Position numbers and translations under genes: made by a program. A model generated the notes under the pieces. The model saw only the letters and a list, made by a program, of their open reading frames with translations. It ran no database searches and was not told the origin of the DNA. DNA of 34,179 bases from Burkholderiales bacterium (GTDB taxonomy: Bacteria; Pseudomonadota; Gammaproteobacteria; Burkholderiales; Casimicrobiaceae): NCBI GenBank assembly GCA_031260355.1, contig JAIRJZ010000032.1, forward strand, positions 1 through 34,179. The letters run 5' to 3'. This document shows positions 17,082 to 26,034 of this stretch, piece after piece (within the stretch, counting starts at the first letter, position 1; each line of letters starts with the position of its first letter).

Positions 17082-17995
17082 GTGACTTCACATCCAATTT
17101 TTGGAATCTTTACATCGTCATCCTGACGGTAGCGGCGCTTCTTTTCTGTGTCTGGATCCTGGCGGTCGTGGGCAAGAGAGAGGAAAAAGCCGCGAGCAAG
17201 ACCACGCACGTCTGGGATGGTGACTTGACCGAGTACAACAACCCGTTGCCCAATTGGTGGCGCGGACTGTTCTGGGCGTTGCTGATCTTTTCCGTCGGCT
17301 ACTTGATCTATTACCCCGGACTGGGCAGCTTCAAGGGTCTTGGCGGCTGGTCGCAGGTCGGGCAGTTCGACCAGGAGATGAGAGCGCTTGAAGCCAAAAC
17401 CAAGCCGATGTACGACGGCTTCCTGGCGATGAGTGCCGAGGATCTGTCGAAAGATCAGAAGGCCATGGGCACCGCCGAGCGTATTTTCCAAAACGAATGC
17501 GCTCGTTGCCACGGTTCCGATGCTCGCGGCGCCATCGGCTTCAAGAACCTCAGAAGCGGGGCTTGGAACTGGGGCGGATCTCCGGCAGAGATTGAAGAGT
17601 CTATCGCCGAAGGGCGTACCGGGGTAATGCTGCCGATGGGCGAAGCGCTGGGTGGCAGTGATGGCGTTCAGTCAGTGGTCGCTTATGTGCGGGCGTTGTC
17701 GGGACTTCCTCATGACGCGAACCTGGTGGCACAAGGTGAAGTGTTGTTTGATGAGAACTGCACTTCTTGCCACGGCAACGACGCCAGAGGGATGAAAGAA
17801 ATCGGCGCGCCGGACTTGACCGATAGCGATTGGGATTATGGCAGTTCGGAAAAGGCCATGGCGAAGATCGTCGAGTTTGGGCACAACAGCGAATTGGAAG
17901 AAGGTGCGTTTGCGATGCCTGCGCATAAAGGGGTTTTGAGCACAGGCCAGATTCATCTGCTGACGTCGTATGTGTGGGGTTTGACCAACAAATAA
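17078..17995 (+). CDS. ccoP: cbb3-type cytochrome c oxidase subunit III (dihaem c)
   Basis: This 305-residue dihaem c-type cytochrome takes electrons from soluble cytochrome c or the bc1 complex and passes them to CcoO. Two N-terminal helices are visible (YIVILTVAALLFCVWILAV and LFWALLIFSVGYLIYYPGL), joined by the family motif VWDGDLTEYNNPLPNWW. Two haem sites follow: CARCH (C141, C144, H145) and CTSCH (C228, C231, H232), in two similar cytochrome c domains. A terminator follows at 18042. Confidence 0.98.
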   Translation: MSDFTSNFWNLYIVILTVAALLFCVWILAVVGKREEKAASKTTHVWDGDLTEYNNPLPNWWRGLFWALLIFSVGYLIYYPGLGSFKGLGGWSQVGQFDQEMRALEAKTKPMYDGFLAMSAEDLSKDQKAMGTAERIFQNECARCHGSDARGAIGFKNLRSGAWNWGGSPAEIEESIAEGRTGVMLPMGEALGGSDGVQSVVAYVRALSGLPHDANLVAQGEVLFDENCTSCHGNDARGMKEIGAPDLTDSDWDYGSSEKAMAKIVEFGHNSELEEGAFAMPAHKGVLSTGQIHLLTSYVWGLTNK

Positions 17996-18041
17996 ATCGT
18001 AACGGGTGAGAAAATCCGCCAAGAGAGAAGAACCACTCAAG

Positions 18042-18082
18042 ACCGCGGGCGAATAATAAATTCGCCCGCGGTTTTCGTTTTT
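18042..18082 (+). terminator. Rho-independent terminator after ccoP
   Basis: ACCGCGGGCGAAT pairs perfectly with ATTCGCCCGCGGT around the loop AATAA, followed by a T-rich tract (TTTCGTTTTT). It separates the structural genes ccoNOQP from ccoG. Confidence 0.88.
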
Positions 18083-18103
18083 AAGGTATATTTTTCGTTT
18101 GAG

Positions 18104-18133
18104 GGCTGCCGAGTTTGAACAGACTCGGCAGCC
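18104..18133 (+). terminator. Second hairpin between ccoP and ccoG
   Basis: GGCTGCCGAGT pairs perfectly with ACTCGGCAGCC (11 bp) around an eight-base loop, followed by GTTTGTTCTT. It lies only 21 bp upstream of the ccoG start. It could be a back-up terminator, or a leader hairpin limiting read-through into ccoG. Confidence 0.55.
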
Positions 18134-18154
18134 GTTTGTTCTTAAGAGGCATTT

Positions 18155-19579
18155 ATGAATAATTCTCCCGCCGGCAATGGCACCGACTCGGCCAAGTCGC
18201 TTTTTCTTCCGCGCCGCAAATTGTATACGCGTATCGTCCAGGGGACTTTTCAAAACTGGCGGATCGCCTTCGTCCTTCTCTCCCAAGTGATTTTTCTCGG
18301 TTTGCCGTGGTTGACATGGGGCGGCCGACAGGCGCTTCTGTTTGATCTGCCGGCGCGAAAATTTTACCTGTTCGGAACGGTGTTCTGGCCGCAGGACATC
18401 ATTTATCTGACCGCGTTACTGATCGTCTCCGCGTATTCGCTGTTTCTGTTTACAGCGGTCGCCGGCCGCCTATGGTGCGGTTACGCTTGTCCGCAAACCG
18501 TGTACACCGAATTGCTGATGTGGATCGAGCAGGCGGTCGAGGGCAACCGCAATGCGCGAATGAAACGCGATGCGGCGCCATGGTCGGCACAAAAGGCGGG
18601 TCGAAAAGCGCTCAAACACGGATTGTGGCTGTTGGTGGCATGGTGGACGGGAGTGACTTTTGTCGGCTATTTCACGCCGATTCGTGAGCTGGTGACGTTG
18701 CTGCCGTTCGGTGTTTCCGGCTGGGCGTTGTTCTGGATTCTTCTCTATGGAGGCATGGTGTATTTTCTGGCGGGCTGGATGCGCGAGCAAGTCTGCAAAT
18801 ACATGTGCCCCTACGCGCGTTTTCAATCGGCGATGTTCGATCGCGACACGATGATCATTACCTACGATGCGGCACGCGGCGAACCGCGGGGCGCGCGTAA
18901 TCGTAAAGCCGACTTGAAGGAAGCGCGGTTGGGACATTGCATTGATTGCGACTTGTGCGTGCAAGTGTGTCCGACCGGCATTGATATCCGTAACGGCTTG
19001 CAATATGAGTGTATCGGCTGCGCGGCATGCATCGACGTTTGCGACAGCATGATGAAAAAAATGGATTATCCGCTGGGGCTGGTTCGCTATACCACCGAAA
19101 ATGCGATGGCTTCCGGTTACGGCAAAAAAGAGATATGGAAAAGGGTGCTTCGTCTGCGCACATTGATTTATGCGGCGATCCTGTTGGCCATTATGACTGC
19201 GGTCGTGGTATCGTTGTGCATGCGCAATCCGTTGAAGGTCGATGTGTTGCGCGACCGCGGCGTGATGGCGCGCGAAGCGGCGCCGGGGGTGATCGAAAAC
19301 GTTTACCGGTTGCAGATCATGAATACGGAGGAGCGCGCTCATCGGTTCATTATCGAAGCGAAAGCAACCGAATTGCCGGGAATCGAGGTCGGTGAGCTCG
19401 AACAACCCATCAATGTTGATGCGGCAAGTACGCGGATGGTGCCGCTCTCGGTGCGGTTCAAGTTGCCGCGGGAAGGATGGGAGCCGGGGATGTATCCGAT
19501 GATGTTCACGGTACAGGCGGTGGACGACAAGGCATTGCGGCGCGAAGAAAAATCGACGTTCATGGTGCCCAAGAATTGA
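18155..19579 (+). CDS. ccoG: cbb3 oxidase accessory protein CcoG (RdxA/FixG-like), ferredoxin-type
   Basis: This 474-residue membrane protein has about five helices and two cytoplasmic-type 4Fe-4S motifs. The first is CIDCDLCVQVCP (C262, C265, C268, C272) and the second is CIGCAACIDVC (C286, C289, C292, C296). An upstream CGYACPQT motif lies after the third helix. Characterised CcoG reduces copper during cbb3 oxidase assembly. The C-terminal 130 residues form an Ig-like periplasmic domain usual for the family. AAGAGG precedes the ATG by 6 bp. ccoH follows 33 bp downstream. Confidence 0.96.
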   Translation: MNNSPAGNGTDSAKSLFLPRRKLYTRIVQGTFQNWRIAFVLLSQVIFLGLPWLTWGGRQALLFDLPARKFYLFGTVFWPQDIIYLTALLIVSAYSLFLFTAVAGRLWCGYACPQTVYTELLMWIEQAVEGNRNARMKRDAAPWSAQKAGRKALKHGLWLLVAWWTGVTFVGYFTPIRELVTLLPFGVSGWALFWILLYGGMVYFLAGWMREQVCKYMCPYARFQSAMFDRDTMIITYDAARGEPRGARNRKADLKEARLGHCIDCDLCVQVCPTGIDIRNGLQYECIGCAACIDVCDSMMKKMDYPLGLVRYTTENAMASGYGKKEIWKRVLRLRTLIYAAILLAIMTAVVVSLCMRNPLKVDVLRDRGVMAREAAPGVIENVYRLQIMNTEERAHRFIIEAKATELPGIEVGELEQPINVDAASTRMVPLSVRFKLPREGWEPGMYPMMFTVQAVDDKALRREEKSTFMVPKN

Positions 19580-19612
19580 TGATTTTGAGAGAAAAGGCTT
19601 GAGGAAAAAAGG

Positions 19613-20122
19613 ATGGAAGAGAAAGCAATCAAACCGTGGTACCGCGAGCCGTGGCCGTGGATCATTATCGGCAGCCTCAGCACGGTCGTGTTGGCGTGTT
19701 TTGTGACGCTGGGACTGGCGATCTGGTCTTACGATGGCTTGGTAGTGGACGACTATTACAAGAAGGGCTTGCTCATCAACCAGACGTTGGAGCGCGAAGA
19801 GCGCAGCGCCGTTTTGGGGTTGGGCGCGTTGCTGACGGTGCAACCTGACGATACCGTGCAGGTGGCGTTAACGAGCACGGTGGAGACGTTTACGCCGCCG
19901 CCGTTTTTGCAATTGCAGGTTGTGCATCCCCGCTATCCCGATCAGGATCGGAAGGTGACGCTGAGCCATGCGGAAGACGGCGTTTACAACGGGCATCTTG
20001 TTCCGCTGACGGCGGGGTATTGGAAATTCGTCATGGAGGGAGACGATTGGCGGTTGCCGATCCTCGAAATCAAGGCGCCGATGACGGAAGTGCGCTGGCT
20101 ACAGCCGGCGATGGCTCCTTGA
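19613..20122 (+). CDS. ccoH: cbb3 oxidase assembly protein, FixH family
   Basis: This 169-residue FixH-family protein has an N-terminal region PWYREPWPWIIIGSLSTVVLACFVTLGLAIW forming one membrane helix, then the family motif DGLVVDDYYKKGLLINQ and a periplasmic beta-rich domain. CcoH helps stabilise the oxidase during assembly. An AAAGGA site lies just upstream of ATG 19613. A perfect terminator follows the gene, ending the ccoGH unit. Confidence 0.92.
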   Translation: MEEKAIKPWYREPWPWIIIGSLSTVVLACFVTLGLAIWSYDGLVVDDYYKKGLLINQTLEREERSAVLGLGALLTVQPDDTVQVALTSTVETFTPPPFLQLQVVHPRYPDQDRKVTLSHAEDGVYNGHLVPLTAGYWKFVMEGDDWRLPILEIKAPMTEVRWLQPAMAP

Positions 20123-20152
20123 TCGTTGACTGAAAAATGCGTTAACGGTTTA

Positions 20153-20182
20153 AAAAACCCCGCCATGAACGGCGGGGTTTTT
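20153..20182 (+). terminator. Rho-independent terminator after ccoH
   Basis: AAAAACCCCGCC pairs perfectly with GGCGGGGTTTTT around the loop ATGAAC, giving a 12-bp stem that ends in a T-run. Confidence 0.93.
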
Positions 20183-20209
20183 ATATAGGGGAGAGAGCCT
20201 CCGGCTCTA

Positions 20210-20341
20210 GGGAACCTCTGAAAAACCCTTCCTGTTATTCTGCGCGTAGCGAAGCGAAGTCGCAGAATCCAGACGCTGCGTGGATCCTGCGACTTCGCGC
20301 AGGATGACAAACGGGGGATGGCAGGGTTGTTCGAGCGTTCC
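20210..20341 (+). mobile_element. MITE-like hairpin repeat, copy 1
   Basis: This 132-bp segment is one large imperfect inverted repeat. Its ends (GGGAACCTCTGAAAAACCCT and AGGGTTGTTCGAGCGTTCC) are approximate reverse complements, and its centre holds GCGAAGTCGCAGAATCC against GGATCCTGCGACTTCGC. TA dinucleotides flank both sides (20208-20209, 20342-20343). Near-identical copies lie at 32355 (inverted) and 33964. It contains no gene. Confidence 0.85.
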
Positions 20342-20394
20342 TAGGTTTCGCTTCCCCACGCCGTGAATCACGAAGGGAAGCGCTTGATCTGAAT

Positions 20395-21195
20395 TCAGGC
20401 GGATTCGGCGGCGGCGGGGCTTTGTTGCCCCCCCAGTGCCCTGAGCGCGTCCGGGCTCAGAATTTTAATGGCGCGTCCTTGCACCAGAATCAACCCATCT
20501 TCCTGAAAGCGCGAAAACAAGCGGCTGACGGTTTCAAGTTTGAGCCCCAGATAACTGCCGATTTCTTCGCGGGTCATGCGCAAAACGAATTCGGTCGAAG
20601 AATAGCCGCGGCGACAATAGCGGTCTGACAAATTCACCAGAAAAACGGCCAGCCGCTCTTCGGCTCGCATGCTTCCCAGCAGCAGCATGATCGAGTGGTC
20701 GCGAACGATTTCCTGAGCGAGTACCTGATGGAGGTTGTGCTGCAACGTCGGCAGTTCGCGCGCCAGGGCTTCGAGTTGTTCAAACGGCATCACGCAGATT
20801 TCGGTGTCTTCGAGCGCGATGGCGTGACAGCCGTGGTGGCCGGAGCCGATACCGTCGAGGCCGATCAGTTCGCCAAGCATGTGATAGCCGGCGACCTGTT
20901 CCCGCCCGTCTTCAGCGAGCACCGTCGTCTTGAGCGAACCGAGCCGCACAGCGTAAAGCGCCGTAAACGGTGTGCCGGTTCGATAAAGCGTCTCGCCTTT
21001 TTTGAGCTTGATGTGGCAATCGACCAAGGCGCTGACTTGTTGGAGGTCATCGGAGGAAAGTCCGACGGGAAGACAGAGGCTGCGCATACCGCAGATATGG
21101 CACTGCGTCTTGATATCGCGCAGCGAAATAACGGTGTTCACCGAATTGGCTTGGGGAAGCTCGGAGGGTGTTGCTGAGCGGCTGAAACTGGGCAT
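20395..21195 (-). CDS. fnr: FNR/ANR-family oxygen-sensing transcription regulator
   Basis: This 266-residue Crp/FNR-type regulator activates anaerobic and microaerobic genes when its 4Fe-4S cluster is intact. The N-terminal C-x2-C-x5-C motif is C32, C35 and C41 (CHICGMRSLC). The fourth ligand corresponds to C134 in TEICVMPF, equivalent to C122 of E. coli FNR. The cyclic-nucleotide-binding-like fold is followed by an HTH with EEIGSYLGLKLETVSRLFSRF, whose ETVSR recognition sequence predicts TTGAT half sites. The start at 21195 is chosen because a longer frame to 21300 would overlap the predicted promoter and exceed family length. Its position beside the cco genes and the FNR box before ccoN make the oxidase a likely target. 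Confidence 0.95.
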   Translation of the reverse strand: MPSFSRSATPSELPQANSVNTVISLRDIKTQCHICGMRSLCLPVGLSSDDLQQVSALVDCHIKLKKGETLYRTGTPFTALYAVRLGSLKTTVLAEDGREQVAGYHMLGELIGLDGIGSGHHGCHAIALEDTEICVMPFEQLEALARELPTLQHNLHQVLAQEIVRDHSIMLLLGSMRAEERLAVFLVNLSDRYCRRGYSSTEFVLRMTREEIGSYLGLKLETVSRLFSRFQEDGLILVQGRAIKILSPDALRALGGQQSPAAAESA

Positions 21196-21268
21196 GAGAA
21201 CCAATCCGGAAAAAACGTTCACAAACGACCGAAGGTATTCAAGTGGCGATAAAAAGCCAATGGCGGCA

Positions 21269-21297
21269 AGTTTAGTTGAGTTTGTTTGATCTGACAA
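21269..21297 (-). promoter_or_regulatory. Predicted promoter of fnr
   Basis: On the minus strand, TTGTCA (21297-21292) lies 17 bp from TAAACT (21274-21269). It gives a leader of about 65 bases before the chosen start. Only a half FNR site (ATCAA) overlaps it. Confidence 0.45.
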
Positions 21298-21309
21298 CAA
21301 TAAAAAAGC

Positions 21310-21339
21310 TTGACATCATTTGAATAATATGATTGTAAT
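21310..21339 (+). promoter_or_regulatory. Predicted promoter of the TraB/GumN gene
   Basis: TTGACA (21310-21315) is separated by 18 bp from TGTAAT (21334-21339), 5/6 to the -10 consensus. It reads rightwards, giving a leader of about 185 bases before the gene at 21531. Confidence 0.5.
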
Positions 21340-21530
21340 TTTTCGGCAAATAAAAAACATAGGAAAAACATGGGGCAGCGACGGAAAGATGCGAAACGAA
21401 CCGCACATTTTTATCCATTCCGTCTGAACCGAACGGTGGCGAGAGGGTGTTGCAGTATTGCAACGATACCGGTTTTGAGCGAGTTGTCCATTCGGCCTAT
21501 AATCCGGATGGATTTCTCAAAAGGATCGAG

Positions 21531-22403
21531 ATGAGTCGGATAAAGACAATCGTTGCGGCGGCCTTGTTGTCTTGGTTAAGCGTTTCCCTGCACGCTGCCG
21601 AACCGGCGCGTTTGCCGTTTTACGAGGCGCGTCAGGGAGATGTGCGGATTTACCTTCTGGGGACGATCCATGCCGGCAAAGCGGACGAGCCCCTGCGGCA
21701 AGAGATTGCACAAGCGCTGTCCCGTTCTTCGCAGTTGATCATGGAAATATCTGCGGAAGAAATGCCTTTGGTTGCCGCGTTGATGTTGGCGCGACTTTGC
21801 AAAGACGCTTGTTTGCGAAGACAGCTTTCGGCGGCGACGTTCACCAGGTTAAGCACTCTTTTACCGGGCATGGCCACCGAGATGGAGCGTATCCCGGCCT
21901 GGATGATGTCAACGCTGTTGTCTGTCGCTGATGCGTCAAAAGCGGGATTGTCGCCGCAATGGGGAACGGAGCAGCGGTTGCTGAAAATCTGGGGGAACCG
22001 TTCGACGCGAGGGTTGGAAAAGCCGGAAGAGCAAGTTGAAGCCATGGCTTCATTCGAAGACAGTATTCAGCGTGAAATGTTGGAAGGCTATCTGGCGCTG
22101 CCTGAAGAGAGGCGTGTGGCGCTGGTGCAGAGGCTTTATCAAATCTGGCGAGACGGTGATGCCGAAGCTTTGTATGGCTGGTATCAGCAAATGAACAAGG
22201 AAGAAGGGCTGTCGCCCGGCACCGTGCGAAGAATCGAAGAGAAAATGATTTCTTCGCGCAACCAGCGTTTTGTCGAGCGGCTGCGGCCATTTTTCTCTTC
22301 TGGACAACCGGTATTCGTGGCGGTGGGCGCTTTGCACTTGGGCGGCGAGCAGGGTGTTTTGACGCTGTTGCGGGCGCAGGGTTTTACTGTCACGATGCGT
22401 TGA
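21531..22403 (+). CDS. TraB/GumN-family exported protein
   Basis: This 290-residue protein of the TraB/GumN (TIKI-like) family carries an N-terminal signal peptide (RIKTIVAAALLSWLSVSLHA). Family motifs are IYLLGTIHAG near residue 40, SSQLIMEI and, at the C-terminus, VFVAVGALHLGGEQGVLTLL. The GTIH and GALH histidines are the putative metal ligands of this metalloprotease-like fold. Two cysteines in RLCKDACLRR may form a periplasmic disulfide. The start at 21531 follows an AAAAGGA site; upstream in-frame codons would bury the signal peptide. Its substrate is unknown. The carbonic anhydrase gene follows after 27 bp and may be co-transcribed. Confidence 0.88.
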   Translation: MSRIKTIVAAALLSWLSVSLHAAEPARLPFYEARQGDVRIYLLGTIHAGKADEPLRQEIAQALSRSSQLIMEISAEEMPLVAALMLARLCKDACLRRQLSAATFTRLSTLLPGMATEMERIPAWMMSTLLSVADASKAGLSPQWGTEQRLLKIWGNRSTRGLEKPEEQVEAMASFEDSIQREMLEGYLALPEERRVALVQRLYQIWRDGDAEALYGWYQQMNKEEGLSPGTVRRIEEKMISSRNQRFVERLRPFFSSGQPVFVAVGALHLGGEQGVLTLLRAQGFTVTMR

Positions 22404-22430
22404 TGATGAATTTTTTCTCGGGAGCTGCTT

Positions 22431-23096
22431 ATGTCGAATCGTCTTGATTTTCTGCTCAAACAAAATCGGCTCTGGTCGCAATCGGTGAAAGACCGCGACC
22501 ATCATTTTTTTCGCAATCTGGCGGCGCAACAAAACCCCAAATATCTCTGGATCGGTTGCGCCGACAGTCGTGTTCCCGCCAATGAAATTCTCGGCCTGTT
22601 GCCCGGCGAAGTGTTCGTCCATCGCAACGTCGCCAACGTCGTCGTACACACCGATTTGAACTGCCTGTCCGTCCTCCAGTACGCCGTCGATGCCTTACAC
22701 GTTGAGCACATTCTGGTCGTCGGACATTACGGTTGCGGCGGGGTTACGGCGGCGTTTCACAATACCCGTCTTGGTCTCATCGACAACTGGCTTCGCCATG
22801 TCCAGGATGTGCGCGACAAGCACCGTACCCGTCTCATGGCGATCCCCGATACCGCCCGGCAACTCGATCGTCTCTGCGAACTCAATGTTCTCGAGCAAGT
22901 ACTGAACTTGAGCGAGACGACGATCATGCATGATGCTTGGGCGCGCGGTCAGGAAGTGACCTTGCATGGTTTGATTTACGGTCTGGAGGATGGTATTTTG
23001 CACGACCTCAACATGCCTGTTTCTACCGATGACGAATTGCTCTCTTATTACGAAGCCGCCGTTGATCGCCTCTTTGCCGCGTCGGAGCGAGGGTAG
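22431..23096 (+). CDS. Beta-class carbonic anhydrase
   Basis: This 221-residue zinc enzyme interconverts CO2 and bicarbonate. The zinc ligands are visible as C43 and D45 with catalytic-dyad partner R47 (CADSRVPANEI), then H99 and C102 (GHYGCGGV). It also shows FVHRNVANVV, and is typical of the plant-like E. coli Can subgroup by length and motifs. It lies downstream of the TraB/GumN gene and converges on katG. The probable role is bicarbonate supply to carboxylases. Confidence 0.96.
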   Translation: MSNRLDFLLKQNRLWSQSVKDRDHHFFRNLAAQQNPKYLWIGCADSRVPANEILGLLPGEVFVHRNVANVVVHTDLNCLSVLQYAVDALHVEHILVVGHYGCGGVTAAFHNTRLGLIDNWLRHVQDVRDKHRTRLMAIPDTARQLDRLCELNVLEQVLNLSETTIMHDAWARGQEVTLHGLIYGLEDGILHDLNMPVSTDDELLSYYEAAVDRLFAASERG

Positions 23097-23234
23097 TCGT
23101 TACCGCAGGTTGTTGGCGATTCGCTTTACGGTCATTCGGCGTCGTTTGCTCGTGAAGTTTATTGATCATCCGGCGCAGCGAAACGCCCTCTGGAAAAATT
23201 TTCCGGTGGCTGTTTTGGGGAGAATCAATAAATA

Positions 23235-23264
23235 TCAGGCAGTTCCTTGTCGGGAACTGCCTGA
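23235..23264 (-). terminator. Terminator for katG
   Basis: TCAGGCAGTTCC (23235-23246) pairs perfectly with GGAACTGCCTGA (23253-23264) around a six-base loop. Read on the minus strand it lies about 60 bp after the katG stop and is followed by TATTTATT. The rest of the 227-bp gap between the carbonic anhydrase and katG contains no gene that I can support. Confidence 0.7.
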
Positions 23265-23286
23265 TTGTCGAGAGCCGCTTATTATT

Positions 23287-23316
23287 TTGAAAACTGCTCG
23301 ATTGAAAACTGCCCGA
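23287..23316. repeat. Two 15-bp tandem repeats beside the katG stop
   Basis: TTGAAAACTGCTCGA (23287-23301) is followed directly by TTGAAAACTGCCCGA (23302-23316), one base different. The AACTGC core also occurs in the arms of the adjacent hairpin. Confidence 0.7.
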
Positions 23317-23323
23317 TAGTGCG

Positions 23324-25567
<2,244 letters not shown>

Positions 25568-25573
25568 TTAATA

Positions 25574-25601
25574 ATTATATTATATCAAAACCGATTGTCT
25601 A
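25574..25601 (-). promoter_or_regulatory. Predicted katG promoter
   Basis: On the minus strand, TAGACA (25601-25596) is 16 bp from TATAAT (25579-25574). A second TATAAT overlaps at 25584-25579. The expected start is near 25567, about 70 bp before the katG ATG. Confidence 0.6.
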
Positions 25602-25616
25602 ATAGTATTTTGCTAT
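25602..25616 (-). promoter_or_regulatory. OxyR-like half palindrome before katG
   Basis: ATAG-N7-CTAT is perfect and abuts the -35 hexamer. The OxyR consensus is two such elements spaced by seven bases; the second is not recognisable here, so this is only a candidate site. No oxyR gene lies in the window. Confidence 0.35.
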
Positions 25617-25672
25617 TTATAAAATGTTAAAACCTTTTTGCTTCGCTACCCGCATTCTTGCGAGAACGCACG

Positions 25673-25691
25673 GATATTGACAATCACTATC
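25673..25691. promoter_or_regulatory. Fur-box-like sequence in a gene-poor region
   Basis: GATATTGACAATCACTATC matches the classical 19-bp Fur consensus GATAATGATAATCATTATC at 16 positions. It lies about 175 bp upstream of katG and about 300 bp from the rne terminator. The 490 bp between katG and rne contain no convincing protein gene; the longest frame (25646-26038, minus) has no family resemblance, no good ribosome site, and overlaps the rne stop. Confidence 0.5.
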
Positions 25692-25980
25692 AACACAGAC
25701 AACGGCTCGGTCATTACCCGCAAAGCGTTTTTGATTCGATTGACCATAGCCGGAGCGTGGTCAATTGTATCGGAAGCCGAAAAAATCCGGCAGATATACC
25801 AAAACCTTTGAAAAGTGCACGCCTGCGCTGAACTCTGCGGTTCAAATGTTTCGCCTGCCGTGAAAGCGTAGAAGGAAAGATTTGTCTGGGCTGCTTCGTG
25901 TTGTTCGCAATAACGCCAAAGGTTTTTGAGCGATATGGCAGAAACGATGTTGAGACAGGTTTCGGAAAAACGTACGCGCC

Positions 25981-26014
25981 AAAAAACAAACAGGCTGCCC
26001 GCGGCAGCCTGTTT
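25981..26014 (-). terminator. Rho-independent terminator of rne
   Basis: AAACAGGCTGCC (25988-25999) pairs perfectly with GGCAGCCTGTTT (26003-26014) around a three-base loop. On the minus strand it is followed by GTTTTTT, about 20 bp after the rne stop. Confidence 0.9.
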
Positions 26015-26034
26015 GCTAACAGAGCAAAGATGCG

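Noticed and set aside
19984-20310. Short frames over the MITE-like repeats encoding similar peptides at each copy
   Set aside because: The shared peptides come from the repeated DNA, not from a protein family; there are no ribosome sites and the frames cross element ends.
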